Notes: a model not told the origin generated them from the sequence alone. A stretch of DNA of 64,000 nucleotides from Arsukibacterium sp. UBA5043 (GCA_002415085.1 DIBV01000017.1:423818-487817); one strand, 5' to 3'; shown: positions 35,919 through 47,400, counted from the first letter of the stretch. Program-made: numbers and translations.

Positions 35919-37460
35919 ATGGCGGGTATGCAGCAACAACTGGATTTTATTGGCTACATTCAGCGCATGTTGAACGAGGGTGAGTTCGTTGCCACCTATA
36001 AGTTTGCCTTGCTGCATGCTATTGCGGATATTTGTGTAGAACACCCGCTGCAGCAACCCGACAGCGAGCTGGTAATCACATTGGATGCACTGGTAGACAA
36101 ATTTATTCTGCTGTACTGGCACCACGCTATGCCATTTGCCGCTGGCAGCGATGGCGATGCGGCACTACTTAAACAAAACGCAGGCAGGCAATCCAAAGTC
36201 ATCAGCGTATTGTACAAGTGCCAGCAAAACAACATCCGCAATATTCGCCAGCTAAAACAAAGCATATATTGGCAACCAATTTATCGCGCTACCCTGGCAA
36301 CGCTTAAAGACGGCCCGTTATGGCGGCTGCAAGTTTTGGCAAAACAGCCTGAGTGTTTTTTATATCCGCATCAAGACAACGGTAAATTTATTAAACTTAA
36401 TCCAGGCATCGCCTACTCCTTTCGTCGCTTTTACGATCTGGTGGTATACCTGGCTAAAAATGCTTGGCTACAGAAAATACAAAGTATCAAAGACAACCAG
36501 AAACTGCTGGGGGCACAAAGCCAGCTGCACGAATTTTTGTTTGGGGTCGACAGAAACGCACTTAACAAAGCCCGACCGGTGCTAATAGAAATACAACGCG
36601 GCTTGTGTTTTTATTGCAACAAACCTTTGAAAGATGCCATCAGTGCAGAGGTTGATCACTTTATTCCCTTTGCCCGCTACTCTACCGATTTAGGCCATAA
36701 CTTTGTTGCTACCCATAACAACTGCAACAACAGCAAGCGCGATTATCTTGCGGCGCAGCAACACCGGGACAACTGGCAAGAACAAAACCTGCATAAGTTC
36801 GAAAAAGTGTTAAGTACAGAACTGGCAGCCTACTTTTATTGTGATGCAGAAAAATCACGCGCAGTAAGTGACTGGGCTTACTCTGTTGCACAAGCCAACG
36901 GCGCTAAACTCTGGCTAAGTAAAGACGAGTTTGTTATTACCGGTAGCACGCAGGTAACGACTGCACAGCTTGCGCCAACCAAGGTTAAGGCTGCGAATGA
37001 TGCCTTTACGGCAGCAGTTTCCCCTGACGCAGTGAATATCAACCCGCTGCAATTACGTTATTTCCCCAATATCAAAATCGCCTGCGGCCACTTTACAACA
37101 GGTGATGACAGCAACGTAGAATACGTTAATGCGCCTGCTGGTTTTGGCACCCTTAACCCTGATAAGCACTTCCTGGCGCGCGCCAGCGGCAATTCTATGA
37201 ACGGTGGTAAACACCCGATACTCGACGGCCAGTTGTTATTGCTCGAGCTGATAAGCCCGGAGAGCGCCGGTTCATTGCAGAATTGCACGGTCGCGATAGA
37301 GAGACAGGACGAAAGTGGTGATAACCAGTATCTACTGCGCGATGTAAAGAAAGACGCGAATGGCCAATACCACTTAATTGCCAAAAACCCGGACTTCCCT
37401 GTGCTAATAGCAGATGAAAGCATGCTAACCTTTGCGCGGCTTAAAGCTGTTGTTGAATGA
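35919..37460 (+). CDS. HNH endonuclease fused to a UmuD/LexA-like S24 domain
   Basis: This 513-residue protein has three parts. The N-terminal ~220 residues are helical and unrecognised. Residues 228-275 form an HNH nuclease (CFYC at 230-233, VDHFIPFARY, HNNCNNSKRD). From about 380 it resembles UmuD/LexA: IACG (Cys389-Gly390) aligns with the UmuD self-cleavage site and RASGNSMNGG holds the nucleophile Ser426. The general-base Lys appears as Arg474 by eye, so autocleavage may be lost. It could be a DNA-damage- or phage-triggered nuclease. It is translated with the methyltransferase just upstream. Confidence 0.75.
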   Translation: MAGMQQQLDFIGYIQRMLNEGEFVATYKFALLHAIADICVEHPLQQPDSELVITLDALVDKFILLYWHHAMPFAAGSDGDAALLKQNAGRQSKVISVLYKCQQNNIRNIRQLKQSIYWQPIYRATLATLKDGPLWRLQVLAKQPECFLYPHQDNGKFIKLNPGIAYSFRRFYDLVVYLAKNAWLQKIQSIKDNQKLLGAQSQLHEFLFGVDRNALNKARPVLIEIQRGLCFYCNKPLKDAISAEVDHFIPFARYSTDLGHNFVATHNNCNNSKRDYLAAQQHRDNWQEQNLHKFEKVLSTELAAYFYCDAEKSRAVSDWAYSVAQANGAKLWLSKDEFVITGSTQVTTAQLAPTKVKAANDAFTAAVSPDAVNINPLQLRYFPNIKIACGHFTTGDDSNVEYVNAPAGFGTLNPDKHFLARASGNSMNGGKHPILDGQLLLLELISPESAGSLQNCTVAIERQDESGDNQYLLRDVKKDANGQYHLIAKNPDFPVLIADESMLTFARLKAVVE

Positions 37461-37649
37461 TACTTAGATAATTTATTTTTATTACACCGGATATAAATGG
37501 AAGTAGCAGCCTATTACCGAAAAAAGGGGGGAATTAAAAACGTTAGATTAACCTTCTGTATTTCAGTGTTTTGCAAAGGGACGGGGATTATTGACGCCGC
37601 CCCCTTTTTCGGTGAACTGGATTGAAAGCCATAACAGCGCTGCGGTATG
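37461..37649. other. Trailer region of the CRISPR array
   Basis: This 189-base segment lies between the HNH-S24 gene and the leader-distal end of the array. A GC-rich stretch near 37578-37617 (ACGGGG ... GCCGCCCCC, then TTTTT) may form a weak terminator for the HNH gene. No repeat remnant was seen beyond 37650. Confidence 0.4.
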
Positions 37650-40317
37650 TTTCTAAGCTGCCTGTTCGGCAGTTAAGAACGAATAATTTCGCGTTGGTTG
37701 CGAATCATTTTTCTAAGCTGCCTGTTCGGCAGTTAAGTAAGATGCACATCAACAATTTACGTCCCTGTATTTCTAAGCTGCCTGTTCGGCAGTTAAGAGG
37801 CAGCGAACTAGGCCATTAATTTTTTCAAATTTCTAAGCTGCCTGTTCGGCAGTTAAGGCGAAATGGGCGGCAGCCCGCTATTAAACGATTTTCTAAGCTG
37901 CCTGTTCGGCAGTTAAGGAATTCCGATAGCCATAAAGACTACTGCTGCTTTTCTAAGCTGCCTGTTCGGCAGTTAAGTCGGTACAGGTGCAGACCAGCCC
38001 GACCCACCGTTTCTAAGCTGCCTGTTCGGCAGTTAAGCTGCTGGCGCGTCAAACGCCACTAACTATATATTTCTAAGCTGCCTGTTCGGCAGTTAAGATA
38101 TCGTTAAACTTGCGCGGCCGGCCCTGCCATTTCTAAGCTGCCTGTTCGGCAGTTAAGAGCTTGAACCGTTTGACGGAGAAACATGCAAATTTCTAAGCTG
38201 CCTGTTCGGCAGTTAAGCGTGAACGTTTCATTAAATTTTTAAAGGTTATTTTCTAAGCTGCCTGTTCGGCAGTTAAGAAATCAGACCAGCTTAACGCTAC
38301 TGATATAATTTTCTAAGCTGCCTGTTCGGCAGTTAAGTGAACACCGGCAGCAGAAAACTGTTTGAGATATTTCTAAGCTGCCTGTTCGGCAGTTAAGTGT
38401 TCGTGATAAAACGATGTACGGCCTGTACTTTTCTAAGCTGCCTGTTCGGCAGTTAAGCTGCAACAACAGGCGTTGCTGTAGGCGCTGCATTTCTAAGCTG
38501 CCTGTTCGGCAGTTAAGGCAGCGAATTGCACCCATGGGCCGCCAGTAGTTTTCTAAGCTGCCTGTTCGGCAGTTAAGCTAACTTCAATCCTGAAACAAAA
38601 TTGCCCTACTTTCTAAGCTGCCTGTTCGGCAGTTAAGATTGCCCACGCCATTAACTGCCATGATGAGTTTTTCTAAGCTGCCTGTTCGGCAGTTAAGCAA
38701 GTGCTGTTGATGTTAGCTTTGATTGGCACTTTCTAAGCTGCCTGTTCGGCAGTTAAGGCACCACTTGTTAAGGCAGCTGTATTATTTCATTTCTAAGCTG
38801 CCTGTTCGGCAGTTAAGTCCCAAGTAAACAAGTCAACGTTATGTGCTATTTTCTAAGCTGCCTGTTCGGCAGTTAAGGTGGTGCGGGCCACCAATGTATC
38901 TACCGGAGTTTTCTAAGCTGCCTGTTCGGCAGTTAAGTTTTGCCACAATTCCGCGCTATTCGCGGTTTGTTTCTAAGCTGCCTGTTCGGCAGTTAAGAGG
39001 TCATTATGTCAAGCTTGGATTTAGTCGCATTTCTAAGCTGCCTGTTCGGCAGTTAAGTGCCTATTACCCCTTGGAATCCACCGTTAAACTTTCTAAGCTG
39101 CCTGTTCGGCAGTTAAGTAACCTTAAACACCACTTAAACCGCAAACAAATTTCTAAGCTGCCTGTTCGGCAGTTAAGAGAAATCGATTACCAGCATTTGG
39201 AATCACGTATTTCTAAGCTGCCTGTTCGGCAGTTAAGTGAGGAAGCGGCTACTGTTAGCTCTGACTCTTTTTCTAAGCTGCCTGTTCGGCAGTTAAGTGA
39301 TACTGCTGCAGCTTATATTTTGGCAGCCATTTCTAAGCTGCCTGTTCGGCAGTTAAGTACCAGGCGGCTTAAGGTGGCTTGTATGGCTTTTTCTAAGCTG
39401 CCTGTTCGGCAGTTAAGGACAGCACCCTACAAAGCACCGTGCTTGAGTCTTTCTAAGCTGCCTGTTCGGCAGTTAAGATCGCTCATAGTCGCTGTTTCGC
39501 TGCTGTTTCTTTCTAAGCTGTCTGTTCGGCAGTTAAGGTCAGCCTCACGCGCCTGCTCTCGCATGTCGTTTTCTAAGCTGCCTGTTCGGCAGTTAAGCAG
39601 ACGTACACGGCGAGGGCATGAACTGGAGCTTTCTAAGCTGCCTGTTCGGCAGTTAAGATACTAAGCTGTATTGACCCTACAAAGTACGATTTCTAAGCTG
39701 CCTGTTCGGCAGTTAAGAAGCAGCAGTAAACCGCGTTCCACTGCGCATCTTTCTAAGCTGCCTGTTCGGCAGTTAAGGACAAGGATGCCGTATTGACAGA
39801 AATTTTAGATTTCTAAGCTGCCTGTTCGGCAGTTAAGATTTTACTATTTAAAGCTTGACGGGTGCGCTTTTTCTAAGCTGCCTGTTCGGCAGTTAAGGTC
39901 AGCTACCACTAAACCTTTGCCTTGCATCATTTCTAAGCTGCCTGTTCGGCAGTTAAGTGCCACACTGTAAATGCCGCCATCACGGGCCGTTTCTAAGCTG
40001 CCTGTTCGGCAGTTAAGGCCTGCAGATAAAACTGCTGCATTTTCTTGCTTTTCTAAGCTGCCTGTTCGGCAGTTAAGCAAAGCGTTGGTCTTTTAGCCTG
40101 GCGAAACGTTTTCTAAGCTGCCTGTTCGGCAGTTAAGTCGAATGGTCATTCCCTAGCCCGCTGCCATCTTTTCTAAGCTGCCTGTTCGGCAGTTAAGAAG
40201 CGTCGATAGCTACATTGAACAAATTACCTTTTCTAAGCTGCCTGTTCGGCAGTTAAGACGACCAGCGCGTCAGGTACGACAGCATATCATTTCTAAGCTG
40301 CCTGTTCGGCAGTTAAG
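37650..40317 (-). CRISPR. Type I-F CRISPR array, 45 repeats and 44 spacers
   Basis: A 28-base repeat (plus strand TTTCTAAGCTGCC ... GGCAGTTAAG, with the inner stem CTGCC/GGCAG) recurs at exact 60-base spacing. All 44 spacers are therefore 32 bases. The reverse complement begins CTTAACTGCC and ends GGCAGCTTAGAAA, the type I-F repeat form, so transcription is on the minus strand from the cas6f side. One internal repeat (39510-39537) has C to T at 39521; all others are identical. The spacers look unique by eye. Cas6f should cut at the base of the stem. Confidence 0.98.
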
Positions 40318-40391
40318 TAGAGCATTTAAGCACTTAAATACTGATTTTTAAAGAGCAGTTGGTACTTTTACTGATTTACCCTTTTTCTTAT
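40318..40391 (-). promoter_or_regulatory. CRISPR leader
   Basis: This AT-rich segment lies between the cas-operon terminator and the first repeat. On the minus strand it contains CTGCTCTTTAA and AATCAGTATTTAA, an IHF-like sequence. A palindrome ATTTAAG-CA-CTTAAAT at 40324-40339 ends just before the first repeat. Leader identity rests on position next to cas6f and array orientation. Confidence 0.6.
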
Positions 40392-40425
40392 AAAAAAATG
40401 CAGCCCTTAAGTTGTAAGGGCTGCA
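40392..40425 (-). terminator. Terminator of the cas operon
   Basis: An 11-bp stem (TGCAGCCCTTA with TAAGGGCTGCA) and 5-base loop are followed by seven U on the minus strand. It lies 20 bases past the cas6f stop and would end the cas mRNA before the array, which must start from its own leader promoter. Confidence 0.85.
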
Positions 40426-40445
40426 GCTAAGCTTAGAAAAAAGGG

Positions 40446-41015
40446 TTAAAACCAGGGCACGGTTACCTTTTCAGATAACCGGCTTAATCCGTAAGAATTA
40501 AAGTTGCCCTCAGTTGGTAGGTCCATTACCGGTCCTTGCTCAACAAATACTTTCATTTGCTGTTTATTTCCACGGCTGGTTAGTTGCAAAAATGGCAGTT
40601 TTAAAAGTTTTTGCGACTCGTCACTGATCTTATCCAATGCCTCGTCCTGTGTTAACCAACCTTTGCTGATGGAGCGTAGGCGCTTGTTGTGTGCGCTTTT
40701 TACTTGCCGTCTGGCAAAATAGCGCTGCTGAACACGGGTAGGTATTGGCAATATTGCACTGCATTGACAATAATCCCGCAGCCCTTTGATCCAATTTTCA
40801 GCCATCAACTTTTCCAACATGAATGCAGTGCCATGAATACGCAACTTAGTACCAAGGTTCTTACCAGCCAGTGCATAACCAGGGAAACTAACACCTACTT
40901 TACCCATAGTTACCTGCCCTAGAACCGCATGCAGCTTTGAACACAGGTTATTCATTAGAAAGTTGGCATCAGCTTCTAAGTCGGGCAATACCGTTATTTC
41001 GATATAACTATCCAT
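40446..41015 (-). CDS. cas6f: Cas6f (Csy4), CRISPR RNA endonuclease
   Basis: This 189-residue protein begins MDSYIEITVLPDLEADANFL, matching Csy4. The catalytic His of Cas6f lies in the conserved CSKLHAVLGQ segment. The basic ARRQVKSAHNKRLRS helix would sit in the RNA groove. It cleaves the repeat stem to produce mature crRNA and stays bound in the Csy complex. The start at 41013-41015 is chosen because AAGGGG lies upstream and it matches the family; the frame opens nine codons earlier, overlapping csy3. It is the last cas gene, before the terminator and array. Confidence 0.93.
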   Translation of the reverse strand: MDSYIEITVLPDLEADANFLMNNLCSKLHAVLGQVTMGKVGVSFPGYALAGKNLGTKLRIHGTAFMLEKLMAENWIKGLRDYCQCSAILPIPTRVQQRYFARRQVKSAHNKRLRSISKGWLTQDEALDKISDESQKLLKLPFLQLTSRGNKQQMKVFVEQGPVMDLPTEGNFNSYGLSRLSEKVTVPWF

Positions 41016-41025
41016 AGTCAGCCCC

Positions 41026-42030
41026 TTAACCAGCTTCACCAAATACGCCGCCGCGAATAAACATGGCCATAATGTAATGCTGTTGTTCTAACGATGGTGT
41101 TCTTCCTTTTAGAACCCAGCCGTCCAGTAATTTATAAAAATCCATGTTGTCTTTTGGCTGGCGATAAGCTTTACCACGGTTGGTTACTGAACCGTAGGGT
41201 TCTACTGCTATAGCACCAACCTCTGCAGTTTCCGGGTGCCAGGTGTCAATAGTGCGCAAAGCATTGCCTATTTTTTGTGAGTGCATGGCAGCTACACCAT
41301 CCAACTGGTATAAGAACTTGCTTTTGTCACCTTTACCGCTGCCCATTACCAACTCTTGCGATGGATAAACTGCCTGGCCAGCGCCCAGTTTTACAAAGGC
41401 ACTTACTTTAAGCAGCGCAAAGCTCTCTCCTGCCAGCCCTTGTTTAATAACGTGGGCTAATTTTGCTACATCACCTGTTGGTTCGGCAAAACTGCGCAAG
41501 TCAAACTGTTGAGCATCAAATATCCAAAGCTCTTTACCATGCGTTACCTGCACTTCTACTGCTTCAGCTCCTACCCGGTTGCGCCACAAAAACCGACCGT
41601 TGGCAATATTAGCGGCATAACGATTGGCTAACTCAGTAAATTGGGTTTGTTCTGCATAGCCGTTAATAAGGCTGGTTAATGCCTGCTGGTATTCAGGGTC
41701 ATTACATGTAGAAGGTGTCGCTAAATCACCAAGGACTCTTAAGGTGAAACTCACTTTAAGGGTGTCGTGCTCAAACGGCAGTGCAGCATTATCAACAGTT
41801 TGTAGGTTAGCTTTTTGCACTTCAGCATCAACCTTTGCCGGATCGCTGGTCAAAGCCGACTTTAACCGGTTTGAAATAGTGCCACGTACCGCTTTTTCTT
41901 TAACCGTTATGGGCAAAAAGCTATTGGCATTTGCGCGCTCTTCCCAGTTGCCACTGGCCATAATGGCGTCTGAATTTGCCAGTTTAGCTTCAAAAGCCAG
42001 TACCGATGCTGTTTTTAAAGTAATAGTCAT
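41026..42030 (-). CDS. csy3: Csy3 (Cas7f), crRNA backbone subunit
   Basis: This 334-residue protein is the RAMP-family backbone of the type I-F interference complex, six copies of which line the crRNA. The family opening [20 protein letters not shown] is clear, as is [20 protein letters not shown]. It lies 14 bases after csy2 and 10 bases before the cas6f start. Length is typical of type I-F1. Confidence 0.95.
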   Translation of the reverse strand: MTITLKTASVLAFEAKLANSDAIMASGNWEERANANSFLPITVKEKAVRGTISNRLKSALTSDPAKVDAEVQKANLQTVDNAALPFEHDTLKVSFTLRVLGDLATPSTCNDPEYQQALTSLINGYAEQTQFTELANRYAANIANGRFLWRNRVGAEAVEVQVTHGKELWIFDAQQFDLRSFAEPTGDVAKLAHVIKQGLAGESFALLKVSAFVKLGAGQAVYPSQELVMGSGKGDKSKFLYQLDGVAAMHSQKIGNALRTIDTWHPETAEVGAIAVEPYGSVTNRGKAYRQPKDNMDFYKLLDGWVLKGRTPSLEQQHYIMAMFIRGGVFGEAG

Positions 42031-42044
42031 AAGTAAGTTCCTTT

Positions 42045-43034
42045 TTAGTAGAAAGTAATTTCAGTTTCTGTAAGTTCAGCTAAAGCGGCTTCCTGCTCCG
42101 GGTGCAGCTTCAATATGTTCTGTGCCGTGTTTGTTGTACATAAATACCAGGGGCCTTGCTGACGATAACGCCAGATAACATCGCGTAAATCAGTGACGCG
42201 GTGCGGGCTTAACCACTGGCCAACGCCATACGCAGACTCAACAAAACAAAACGGATATTGCGGATCACGGCTATTGGCAACAGCGCCAGCAGGATGAAGC
42301 GCTGAAATCGCTTTATAGCCGGTGGTGATCGGCACCAGGTAACCTTTATCCGGCTTCGGTACCCGTACCCACTCAGCAGCATGCTGCTCCGCTGGTGGCT
42401 CAACTTCGTCAGCTGCGACAGCGTGATAAGTCAAAGCTGCAAAATCCAGCCAGGCATCCAGCATAGTGGCATTGGGCTGGGGCGAGATTAACTGCTGATA
42501 ATGCTGCCTTAACAGCTCTGAGCGATCCGTTAATGCAAAACCCGGCAGCACTTTTCGCAGCAATTTACGGCTTAATGTCTGCTCGTCATCATCGCTGTAC
42601 AGGCTAACGCCTTTAAGGCAAGTAACCTGGCCACCAGCCAGCTTTTGTCGCTGCGCTAGCATAGTAAGTGTTTCAACTACCTGCTGTTGCAGAGCGCCAC
42701 TAAATGCTTTGCTTGATTCCAGAATCAATGAAACGGTAAGGTGCATCCGCCCTTCTTCAACGATAGGCGCAGTATTGCCCTCTTTGGTTAATGGGTTGCG
42801 GGTAAGTGCAAAAACGTAATCGCCCCAACCACCGGGCTGATAGGCCTGCACCTGATGCTGATGGCACACCACTGCACAGCCGGTTAGTTCAATACCAAAC
42901 TGTTGCTGTAACTTACGCGACAGCGCGTGGGTATAACCGAGGAAATGGGTAATGGCCGGAAAGCCGTAAGTAAAACCGGCAATACAATTGGCATTTTGGA
43001 CTTTGATATGTTCCAGCAAAATGTAATTGCTCAT
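42045..43034 (-). CDS. csy2: Csy2 (Cas5f)
   Basis: This 329-residue Cas5-like subunit binds the 5' handle of the cr[23 protein letters not shown] and [20 protein letters not shown] are characteristic of Csy2. It overlaps csy1 by four bases (ATGA). Its length is normal for type I-F1, not the short form seen in transposon-linked I-F3. Confidence 0.95.
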   Translation of the reverse strand: MSNYILLEHIKVQNANCIAGFTYGFPAITHFLGYTHALSRKLQQQFGIELTGCAVVCHQHQVQAYQPGGWGDYVFALTRNPLTKEGNTAPIVEEGRMHLTVSLILESSKAFSGALQQQVVETLTMLAQRQKLAGGQVTCLKGVSLYSDDDEQTLSRKLLRKVLPGFALTDRSELLRQHYQQLISPQPNATMLDAWLDFAALTYHAVAADEVEPPAEQHAAEWVRVPKPDKGYLVPITTGYKAISALHPAGAVANSRDPQYPFCFVESAYGVGQWLSPHRVTDLRDVIWRYRQQGPWYLCTTNTAQNILKLHPEQEAALAELTETEITFY

Positions 43035-44401
43035 ACTGCAGCCTCCGCTTGTGTCTTAGCTGCAGAAAACACCATTGTGCCAAGCTCGTAATCGCGTAGC
43101 CGGGGCGACAACAACTTCGCCCAATACTGATATTGCACAGCACCAAACACCAACCCATCATTCTTCAGGGCTTTGTTCAGCTTACTGTTTAACCAGCCGG
43201 CAAAGGCCAGACAAATATCTTGCTGCCAGTTGTTGTTTGCCCTTTTTTGCTGGAACAGCAGATCCTCACACCAGGGATCCAACCACAGTTGTTCCGCCAG
43301 TTTTAACTCGCAATTTTGCAAACTCCAACCAGCGTGTTCGCTTAACCCCTGCACTTCAGCCGCATAATTTAGCAAGCCGTCAATAAGATCATTTACGTAA
43401 GCGGCGATATAACGGCGAATTTCTAAAGTACTATCGCGCCCTTTTACGCTAAGTAAGTAACGTTGTAGTTCTTGTAAATCACGCCATACCCTGCGGTTAA
43501 ATTCACGGCCAGAAAATATAGATTGGTCATTTAACGGTGGCTTTAACGTCGGTTGCCAGGATGGCGGTGCACAGTTGAGCAAATTGGTTTTACCGCCCCG
43601 CTGACTATTCAACTGAGAAATATTTTGTGGTTTAGAGCCACCAAAGCTTTGTATTGCAGTATCTAAAAATCGAATATCTGGCTTGTCATGATATTTGCCA
43701 GCCTTACGGGCCTCCCGAATGGCTTTGGGCTCATCACCATAGCGCACGGCAGTTATTTTGCCATTAAATTGATGCGCAAGAGACGACGCAAATAAGGGGC
43801 TAAGCAAGTGATACTGACCATCAGCGGTGGGAAAATACAGTTGTTTGGCTAAGGTATGAGATGACAAAGTTTTGTCTGCCAGAGCCAACTTAAAACCTTC
43901 AACCCATTCAGTGAGTTGTATCTGATCTTCGCTAAAAACAGCAAGAGCTCGATAGTCTCCTTTTGCGAGCGCTATGGCTAAACTCTCACCGTCACACTCT
44001 AATAACAACAATTTCGCAATAGGAAGTAGTTTTGCATCACAAACAGCGTCAACAGTCGGGTTAGCCACGCTCGCAGTTACAAGATAGTCGGCATCCTCCA
44101 TATATTCGAGTGACAACACGCTGCTGCCTTTGGCATCGCCATGAGTAAACTTCAACGCATGAGTAACAAGACTGATTTGTTTTGCACGCTTTGCCGCATC
44201 ATCTAACCAATGCCTCACATCAAACTGTTGGTTGATTTGTAGGACTTGAAGCGAAAACTCAGTGTTGATCTGCGCTTGCTTAACATCATCGTCTACACCT
44301 TTTAGCGCTTTCTCCAATGCTTTTTCTATTGGCTCCAGCTTCTGCAACCTGCGCTGGTCGATATAATCAGCTATTACTGCTGCTAACCCTTCATATTGCA
44401 T
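43031..44401 (-). CDS. csy1: Csy1 (Cas8f), PAM-recognising large subunit
   Basis: This 456-residue large subunit carries the Csy1 segments HGDAKGSSVLSLE and QFNGKITAVRYGDEPKAIRE, with FGGSKPQNISQLNSQRGGK (the conserved glycine and lysine region). It recognises the CC PAM and starts unwinding DNA. It lies 15 bases after cas2-3 and overlaps csy2. It is a separate gene, not a Cas8f-Cas5f fusion. Confidence 0.95.
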   Translation of the reverse strand: MQYEGLAAVIADYIDQRRLQKLEPIEKALEKALKGVDDDVKQAQINTEFSLQVLQINQQFDVRHWLDDAAKRAKQISLVTHALKFTHGDAKGSSVLSLEYMEDADYLVTASVANPTVDAVCDAKLLPIAKLLLLECDGESLAIALAKGDYRALAVFSEDQIQLTEWVEGFKLALADKTLSSHTLAKQLYFPTADGQYHLLSPLFASSLAHQFNGKITAVRYGDEPKAIREARKAGKYHDKPDIRFLDTAIQSFGGSKPQNISQLNSQRGGKTNLLNCAPPSWQPTLKPPLNDQSIFSGREFNRRVWRDLQELQRYLLSVKGRDSTLEIRRYIAAYVNDLIDGLLNYAAEVQGLSEHAGWSLQNCELKLAEQLWLDPWCEDLLFQQKRANNNWQQDICLAFAGWLNSKLNKALKNDGLVFGAVQYQYWAKLLSPRLRDYELGTMVFSAAKTQAEAAV

Positions 44402-44416
44402 AACACCTCCTTGCGG

Positions 44417-47400
44417 CTATAAATTTTGAAAAATGCCCAAAACCGGGTGGTAATGCCACTTTTCGGCATTTTGTTTTACTCTTAAGCGGATCTCACCGAA
44501 TTGCTTGCTCACCTCTTCAAGCGTGAGCCCCATTTGTTCTGCGCGCTGCTGATACACCGACAACGCATCCAGCGTAAACCAAGCATGATTGCCTTGCGTT
44601 GGCTGCCAGCTTTCAGTGACAAAGTTTTCTGCTTCGATATATTCCAGTGGCCAGAAAGCATCATTAATCCGCGTAAACACCGGCTCGTCATCTTCCTCCG
44701 ATAACATAAGGCAGTAAGGTTCATCAGGCGATGACTTACGAAACGGCTTACGCCTTTGCAGCTCTGCACTCCAGGTTGCGTCATGCTGCCACCACCTTGC
44801 GGCATAATCAGGTGGCCATACAACGTTTTTATGTAACGGCATGTCGGGCTGAGGCAACAAATTCTGAAACAGCGAAAAGTGTTCAAACAACACAAGGCTG
44901 CTTAATATCTTTGATGGCAGTAATGACGGCTGAGTTATTCGTGGCAACGCATTGATAGCCAGAAATGATTCTTCAGGCAAAATCTCTTTAAGATCATGGC
45001 TATCGAGCCGTAAATCGTCTCGCTCAAAGCCAGGCTGGCAGTATGCAGGTTTCAGCTTGCCAAAACGATCTGTAGATGCTTTTAGTGCCCTGAAATTTTG
45101 CGACAAGATCAGTAGGTTGTCGCTGTTTGCTGGTTGCTGGCGGTGCCGTTGAATACGCCCGGCCAACTGGATCAGTGAGCGCATAGAACTGGGCTCGGCA
45201 ATTGCCCAGTCATAATCATGATCCCTGCCGACCTCAGCGACAGAGGTCGCTAATACTACAAACAGATGATTGCCTTGTGGATATTGCGCGAGTGCGCGGC
45301 TGATTTCGGCTTGCTGCCAAAGCGCTGACGAATTGTAGCGCGTCAGTGCTGCATCCAACTTTTGCTCGATAGCAGAGCGCACAGCTAATGGGTACTGGCT
45401 GTGGTAAACACAATAATGAATATGGCAATCGACAGGTACTGCCATTTGTAGCAACTGCTTAGCTACAGCTACCATAGGATTAATATTGGCCATACGTACT
45501 AGGCCGATTGATACTTTTTGACCTGTAGGTGCCACTTGATGATGCTGACGATGTAACTGACAAATACTCTGCTGGATCAGGCTAGCCAGTTGGCTGATAA
45601 TCAGATCTGGATTTTTACTGCTGACGGTTACCCCCAGTAAACTGGCTTTACGCAACACAGGCTGAGTTGCCAGCGCCTTAACCCGCTTTTCAACAAATAA
45701 CGTGTGTTGCTGCATTAACTGCTTTTTATCTGCACACTCTGCTTTTACTGCGGTAAATTCATCAAACCAAGCGCAGATAACCGGCAACTGTGACCGACCA
45801 TCAGCATTCACTGCATTGAAGTGCTCTCTGCCTGAGCGGTAGGCCTCAAACAAGGCGCACACCAGTACTGGTGGTAAAGTGGCAGATGAAAACAGCACTC
45901 TGGCGCCTAGCATTCCGGCCCAGTTCACTAACCTGCACAGCGCGGGTAAATCGGCAGTGTCGAAATCATCGGGTTCATCTAGCACCAAATCAGCCGTTAG
46001 CAACCGCAGCATAGGCGCGATTTGCTTACCGCCACGCACACCTTCGGTTGCTGGCATCAAATGATCAATAGTGCTTACCAGTACCGGTGCACTCACCAGT
46101 TGATTTAGCTTCGGGCTATTGTTTAACCAGTTTTTTAAGCGGCCATCATACAAGCTGCCTTCATAACTTACGTAAAGGTGCTCTGCGATAGGATCGGCCA
46201 GCGACTCACTGCCGGTGGCGCTATTGCTGACGTCCAGCTCAGCTTGTAAAGTTTGCTTACTGATGTCATGCAGTTGTTGCACTGCTGCTGAGCCAATTAA
46301 TACCGCCAAGTCATCATCAGTCAGATGCAAACGCTCTTTTAGCGCATCACCTGTTTGTAACGTTAGCGTTCTTAGCCCCAGTGCCACACTAAAACGGCAT
46401 CCCAGCTTTTCGTCGGCTAAACCATACATAATACGGGCATTGGCAAAGGTTTTACCTTTGCCTGTACTGGCCATATTGATACCAAAGAAGCCTTGAGCAA
46501 CACTTTTTTCCCGCACTGAACAAGCCAAATCATAGGCTTTATCCTGCCAGCGAAACTTATCCAGCTTGGCCCGCTGCTTAAAACCTTTATGCCGGGTAAT
46601 GGCTGGCAAAGTATTTCTTAACGTCGGTAAACTTCTGGCCAATAAATAGGCATTATGGCTAACACCAATATTGTGCTCATCCAGCTTTTGCTTAAGCGCT
46701 TTGGTTTTACGGTCAGAATTAGCAAAAGCCTTGTAGCTTGCATCTTGCCATTTTATCTTAGGCTCTTGTGCCGAATAATAGTGGTCAGCCAGCATCAGTG
46801 CCATGCGTGCGGTATGGCTGGTAAAGCGCTGTTCAAACCAATCGCGTTCAAACAACCTGCCGCAATTTAGCGCTCTAGCTGCAATTTCACCGGCTTTTTG
46901 CCGCCAGGTTGCGCTGAGCAAAGGTGTGCCATATTCAAAAAACCAGTTTTGCTCACGCCGTTGTTGCTCACAACTTTCAGCACTGTTTACAGAATTCCAT
47001 AACACATCAAAATCATCTGACAGCCAATCTGCAGCGCTGTTTAAGGACGGCGATGTATTTGAGTTTTTCGGAGAAAACACCGGTAACCGATGATGCGATA
47101 CGATTAACCAGGCCACTAATCTGGCAACTGGTGCTAAACCGGAAAACGGTTCTAACAGACGTTGTTCCGGCATGTCTTTATGTAGTTTTACCAGAACATG
47201 TTGTTCAAACTCAGCCGTAATATTGGCTAATTCAGTAAGCCATTGTTTATCTGTTTTACCGGTAGAAAATGCCTGAAAGAGCCGTAGCGATACCCATTCA
47301 TGGCGATAAGGCTCATAACCCGGCGCTTTTACTTTGGGATTTATTTTTTGCTGAAACAGAAAATTAGCTTTACCAAAATCATGAAACAAACCGGCAATAC

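Noticed and set aside
35320..37460. Restriction-modification system (methyltransferase plus HNH)
   Set aside because: The methyltransferase lacks DNA-target motifs and a recognition domain, so a classical restriction system is not supported.
38843..39664. Long open frame across the CRISPR array with repeating SKLPVRQL
   Set aside because: The 60-base repeat unit is a multiple of three, so the array stays open by chance. The repeats are type I-F CRISPR, not protein repeats. The same applies to frames at 37622-37819, 38281-38535 and 39844-40080.
40426..40440. AGCTTAGAAA beside the cas terminator, like part of the CRISPR repeat
   Set aside because: Only 10 bases match, and it lies on the opposite strand. 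No stem is present, so it is treated as chance.
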